From Woeseiaceae bacterium (GTDB taxonomy: Bacteria; Pseudomonadota; Gammaproteobacteria; Steroidobacterales; Woeseiaceae), in assembly GCA_013138675.1 (NCBI GenBank), contig WTCH01000088.1, forward strand, positions 1-7,804: DNA of 7,804 nt. The letters run 5' to 3'. This document shows, piece after piece, positions 6,157 through 7,804 of the stretch. The first letter of the stretch is position 1, and every line of letters begins with the position of its first letter. The translations under genes were made by a program, and so were the position numbers. The notes beneath the pieces were generated by a model. The model searched no databases, was not told the origin of the DNA, and saw only the letters and a list, made by a program, of their open reading frames with translations.

Positions 6157-7329
6157 CTAATTCTGCAGGACTCTTTCAGCCTCCAGCTTTTCCACCAGCC
6201 AGTTCGCCATCTTCGGCATAACAACAGACCGGTATTGCCCGAAGCAATGCTGGTCGCCGCCCATGATCCAGAGGTCCGTTTCCCGGCCGGAGTCGGCGAG
6301 AAGGCGAAGGTCGGAAACGGGCGCAAGATCATCAAGGTCACCATTGATGATCAATGTTGGCACTTTGACACTGTCGGGGCCGTTCAGGAGTCCCTGGGCG
6401 AGCAGTGAAAACGTTGCCACGTAGTCGCGCATCGCGTCGCTGTCCACGCGCGGGATGTGAATGGCTGCTGCCAATGCTTCCTGGATCTCCCAGGCATCCT
6501 GGTAGATAGCCTTCCATCCATCGTGAATCGGGCCGCATGCAGAAATCACCGCGAACAGGCGATCCTCGGTGATTGAATTGCGTGCAGCGTAGTAACCGGA
6601 GAAGCTGAAGCCCACATGGGCGATGTAGCGGCCGTCAATCAATGGATGTGTCTGCATGTGGTCAATCACGGCACTGTGAAGCTTGTTGGAGTCGGGCCCT
6701 GCTCGCCAGTCAGAATTCTCTCCGGTGCCGAGTACATCAAACGTTAGCACCGCGAAACCGCGATCAATATACGGCTGGATGTTGTTGTAACTGTCACCCT
6801 TCCAGGTATCGATACCACCGTTCCACAGGATCAGCGGTGGCTTCTCGATATCTGCGGGCATGTGCAGGTAGGCGGGAATGGATTTTCCGTCGTAGGGAAT
6901 GTCCAGAACAATGAGTTCAGGGTCGAAGAACTGGCCAGCCTTCTGGTAGTAGTGCAGGTGCTTGTTGAACGCTTCCAGTTGGCCCGGAAGTGTCTTCGCA
7001 GGGAAGCGGGCAATGCCGTAAAACTTGGCCGCCGTCAGGTAGGCATCACGTGCGGAGGCGTGGTCTTCATTTGCTGCGAATGCATCGCCCTTGTCAGCGA
7101 AATATTCAGCAATACGGGACCACTCGTAAACCCAGGAACCGGGGTCGGTGGTGTCCCGGTTGTCAATACGCAGATAGGTCGAGTAGATGAGGTCGCGATT
7201 GCCGGTCTGTGCACTCCAGAGTCGCAGGCGCCGCTCTTCGACAAGTTCGCCGTTGTCTTCCGCTTGAACCAGCAGCGGCAACATTACGCATGAAATAAGC
7301 AGGCTCAGGCAAGTGGTCTTGAGTCGCAC
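6157..7329 (-). CDS. Secreted alpha/beta hydrolase, FrsA/DUF1100-like
   Basis: This 390-residue protein has a Sec signal peptide (MRLKTTCLSLLISCVMLPLL, probable cleavage after VQA at residue 23), so it acts in the periplasm or outside. Residues 25-135 form a helical domain with a TPR-like stretch (ASARDAYLTAAKFYGIARF, 91-109), as in FrsA and 2,6-dihydroxypseudooxynicotine hydrolase relatives. The catalytic domain follows: NGGIDTWKGD (170-179) at the oxyanion-hole strand, the nucleophile elbow G240-F-S242-F-S244-G, the likely acid D333 in NGDLDDLAP, and H361 in GGDQHCFG. The elbow is GxSxS rather than GxSxG, which the small-residue rule permits. It is probably a serine esterase or C-C bond hydrolase; the substrate cannot be read. 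The start is GTG, supported by GGAGG six bases upstream and by the complete signal peptide. Family confidence is high, exact reaction low. Confidence 0.87.
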   Translation of the reverse strand: MRLKTTCLSLLISCVMLPLLVQAEDNGELVEERRLRLWSAQTGNRDLIYSTYLRIDNRDTTDPGSWVYEWSRIAEYFADKGDAFAANEDHASARDAYLTAAKFYGIARFPAKTLPGQLEAFNKHLHYYQKAGQFFDPELIVLDIPYDGKSIPAYLHMPADIEKPPLILWNGGIDTWKGDSYNNIQPYIDRGFAVLTFDVLGTGENSDWRAGPDSNKLHSAVIDHMQTHPLIDGRYIAHVGFSFSGYYAARNSITEDRLFAVISACGPIHDGWKAIYQDAWEIQEALAAAIHIPRVDSDAMRDYVATFSLLAQGLLNGPDSVKVPTLIINGDLDDLAPVSDLRLLADSGRETDLWIMGGDQHCFGQYRSVVMPKMANWLVEKLEAERVLQN

Positions 7330-7356
7330 GGCAATCCTCCCTTCGGTCCAACGTAT

Positions 7357-7362
7357 ACTATA
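7357..7362 (-). promoter_or_regulatory. Candidate -10 (TATAGT) for the hydrolase gene
   Basis: On the minus strand TATAGT matches five of six consensus bases. It would start transcription near 7350, about 20 bases before the GTG. No convincing -35 lies at normal spacing. The same AT-rich patch reads TATACT on the plus strand (7354-7359), so it could instead, or also, serve the divergent gene. Confidence 0.3.
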
Positions 7363-7366
7363 TGAA

Positions 7367-7378
7367 GATTGGCCAATC
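7367..7378. promoter_or_regulatory. Perfect 12-bp palindrome GATTGGCCAATC, candidate operator
   Basis: This palindrome stands between the divergent hydrolase and redoxin-type genes, directly next to the overlapping TATACT/TATAGT elements. Its place in the spacer of the minus-strand promoter, and just downstream of the plus-strand -10, suits a repressor site acting on both genes. No protein is assigned to it. Confidence 0.4.
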
Positions 7379-7401
7379 GCATTACTTGCTGGACTAAAAG
7401 A

Positions 7402-7804
7402 ATGAATGCTGTTAAATCCACCTTCGTATCGCTGTACATGACGATGTCAGTTATTGTCACCATCTACGCCGTGCAATGGCTGCTGGCAAGCCAGGACTAC
7501 GTCTCATGGGGTGGCGTGTTGCTCGTATACGTGCCGTTTCTCATCGTTATCTCGTGGTTGATGATATTCCGAAGCATGGCTCGGACGAGTTCACGATTCC
7601 CCGTCTTGATCGTGTTGGGAGCAGTCGGCGTTGTTGCCTCGGTTTTTGGCTACTCGCAGGGCGGATATGTGCTTGCACCCATACTGGCGCTTGCCGGACT
7701 TGCCGGTTTTCTCATCTATGACTATTGGTACTCGAGCTTTGGTCGTCGCCACAGCGGACAACTCGATGTCGGCCAGACGCTGCCGGCATTCAATCTCCGG
7801 AACA
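7402..7804 (+). CDS. Membrane protein with C-terminal thioredoxin-like (AhpC/TSA, redoxin) domain, cut by window end
   Basis: From ATG at 7402 the frame stays open for 134 codons to the window edge. Four membrane helices are evident (about 9-28, 36-57, 66-84 and 88-106), followed by a hydrophilic linker (SSFGRRHSGQ, 111-120). The last residues, LDVGQTLPAFNLRN (121-134), match the conserved opening of AhpC/TSA and TlpA-like proteins (VGxxxPxFxLxx), so a thioredoxin-fold domain is probably just beginning. Its active-site cysteines lie outside the window and cannot be checked. A membrane-anchored redoxin would be a thiol oxidoreductase or peroxidase of the envelope. No strong SD precedes the ATG. 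A second ATG at 7406 is in another frame, and a Met at codon 13 would cut into the first helix, so 7402 is preferred. Confidence 0.78.
   Translation, partial: MNAVKSTFVSLYMTMSVIVTIYAVQWLLASQDYVSWGGVLLVYVPFLIVISWLMIFRSMARTSSRFPVLIVLGAVGVVASVFGYSQGGYVLAPILALAGLAGFLIYDYWYSSFGRRHSGQLDVGQTLPAFNLRN

Noticed and set aside
6862..7293. Open frame of 143 codons on the plus strand.
   Set aside because: It is antisense to the hydrolase gene, which has signal peptide, SD and catalytic motifs; the plus-strand frame has none.

Overview
The window looks like a chromosomal segment from a Gammaproteobacterium with moderately high GC. The grounds are general: codon use, Shine-Dalgarno (SD) sites, a PspA-family protein, a DUF819 permease and a secreted FrsA-like hydrolase. 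A marine or sediment lineage is only a guess. There are no insertion sequences, phage genes, CRISPR arrays, tRNAs or rRNAs. Eight protein genes, two of them cut by the window edges, cover nearly all of the DNA. Apart from the short intergenic regions, no stretch over 300 bases lacks a gene.

Left block (1-3318): a two-gene unit on the minus strand encodes a DNA-binding regulator (Cro/C1-type HTH plus a probable winged helix) and, three bases after its stop, a helical protein of unknown function that runs off the left edge. Divergent from it, across a 126-bp region with overlapping candidate promoters and a CTAAT-AA-ATTAG inverted repeat, lies a two-gene operon: a full-length PspA/IM30 (bacterial ESCRT-III-like) coiled-coil protein and, with a 4-base ATGA overlap, a 465-residue membrane protein with about 14 predicted helices. 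A strong intrinsic terminator closes this operon. The layout suggests a membrane-maintenance or envelope-stress module with its own regulator, different from the classic pspF-pspABC arrangement. It is the best candidate here for a poorly described system.

Middle block (3442-5772): a DUF819-family membrane permease is followed after 24 bases by a four-helix membrane protein whose two halves are visibly homologous, so it is an internal duplication. They probably form one transcript. The last gene overlaps the end of a minus-strand gene by four bases (CTAA holds both stop codons).

Right block (5769-7804): on the minus strand, a secreted alpha/beta hydrolase of the FrsA/DUF1100 type (GTG start, signal peptide, Ser-Asp-His triad visible) is followed by a 101-residue protein of unknown function. 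Divergent from the hydrolase, across a 72-bp gap with a perfect 12-bp palindrome, starts a membrane protein with four helices that is entering a thioredoxin-like (AhpC/TSA, redoxin) domain when the window ends.
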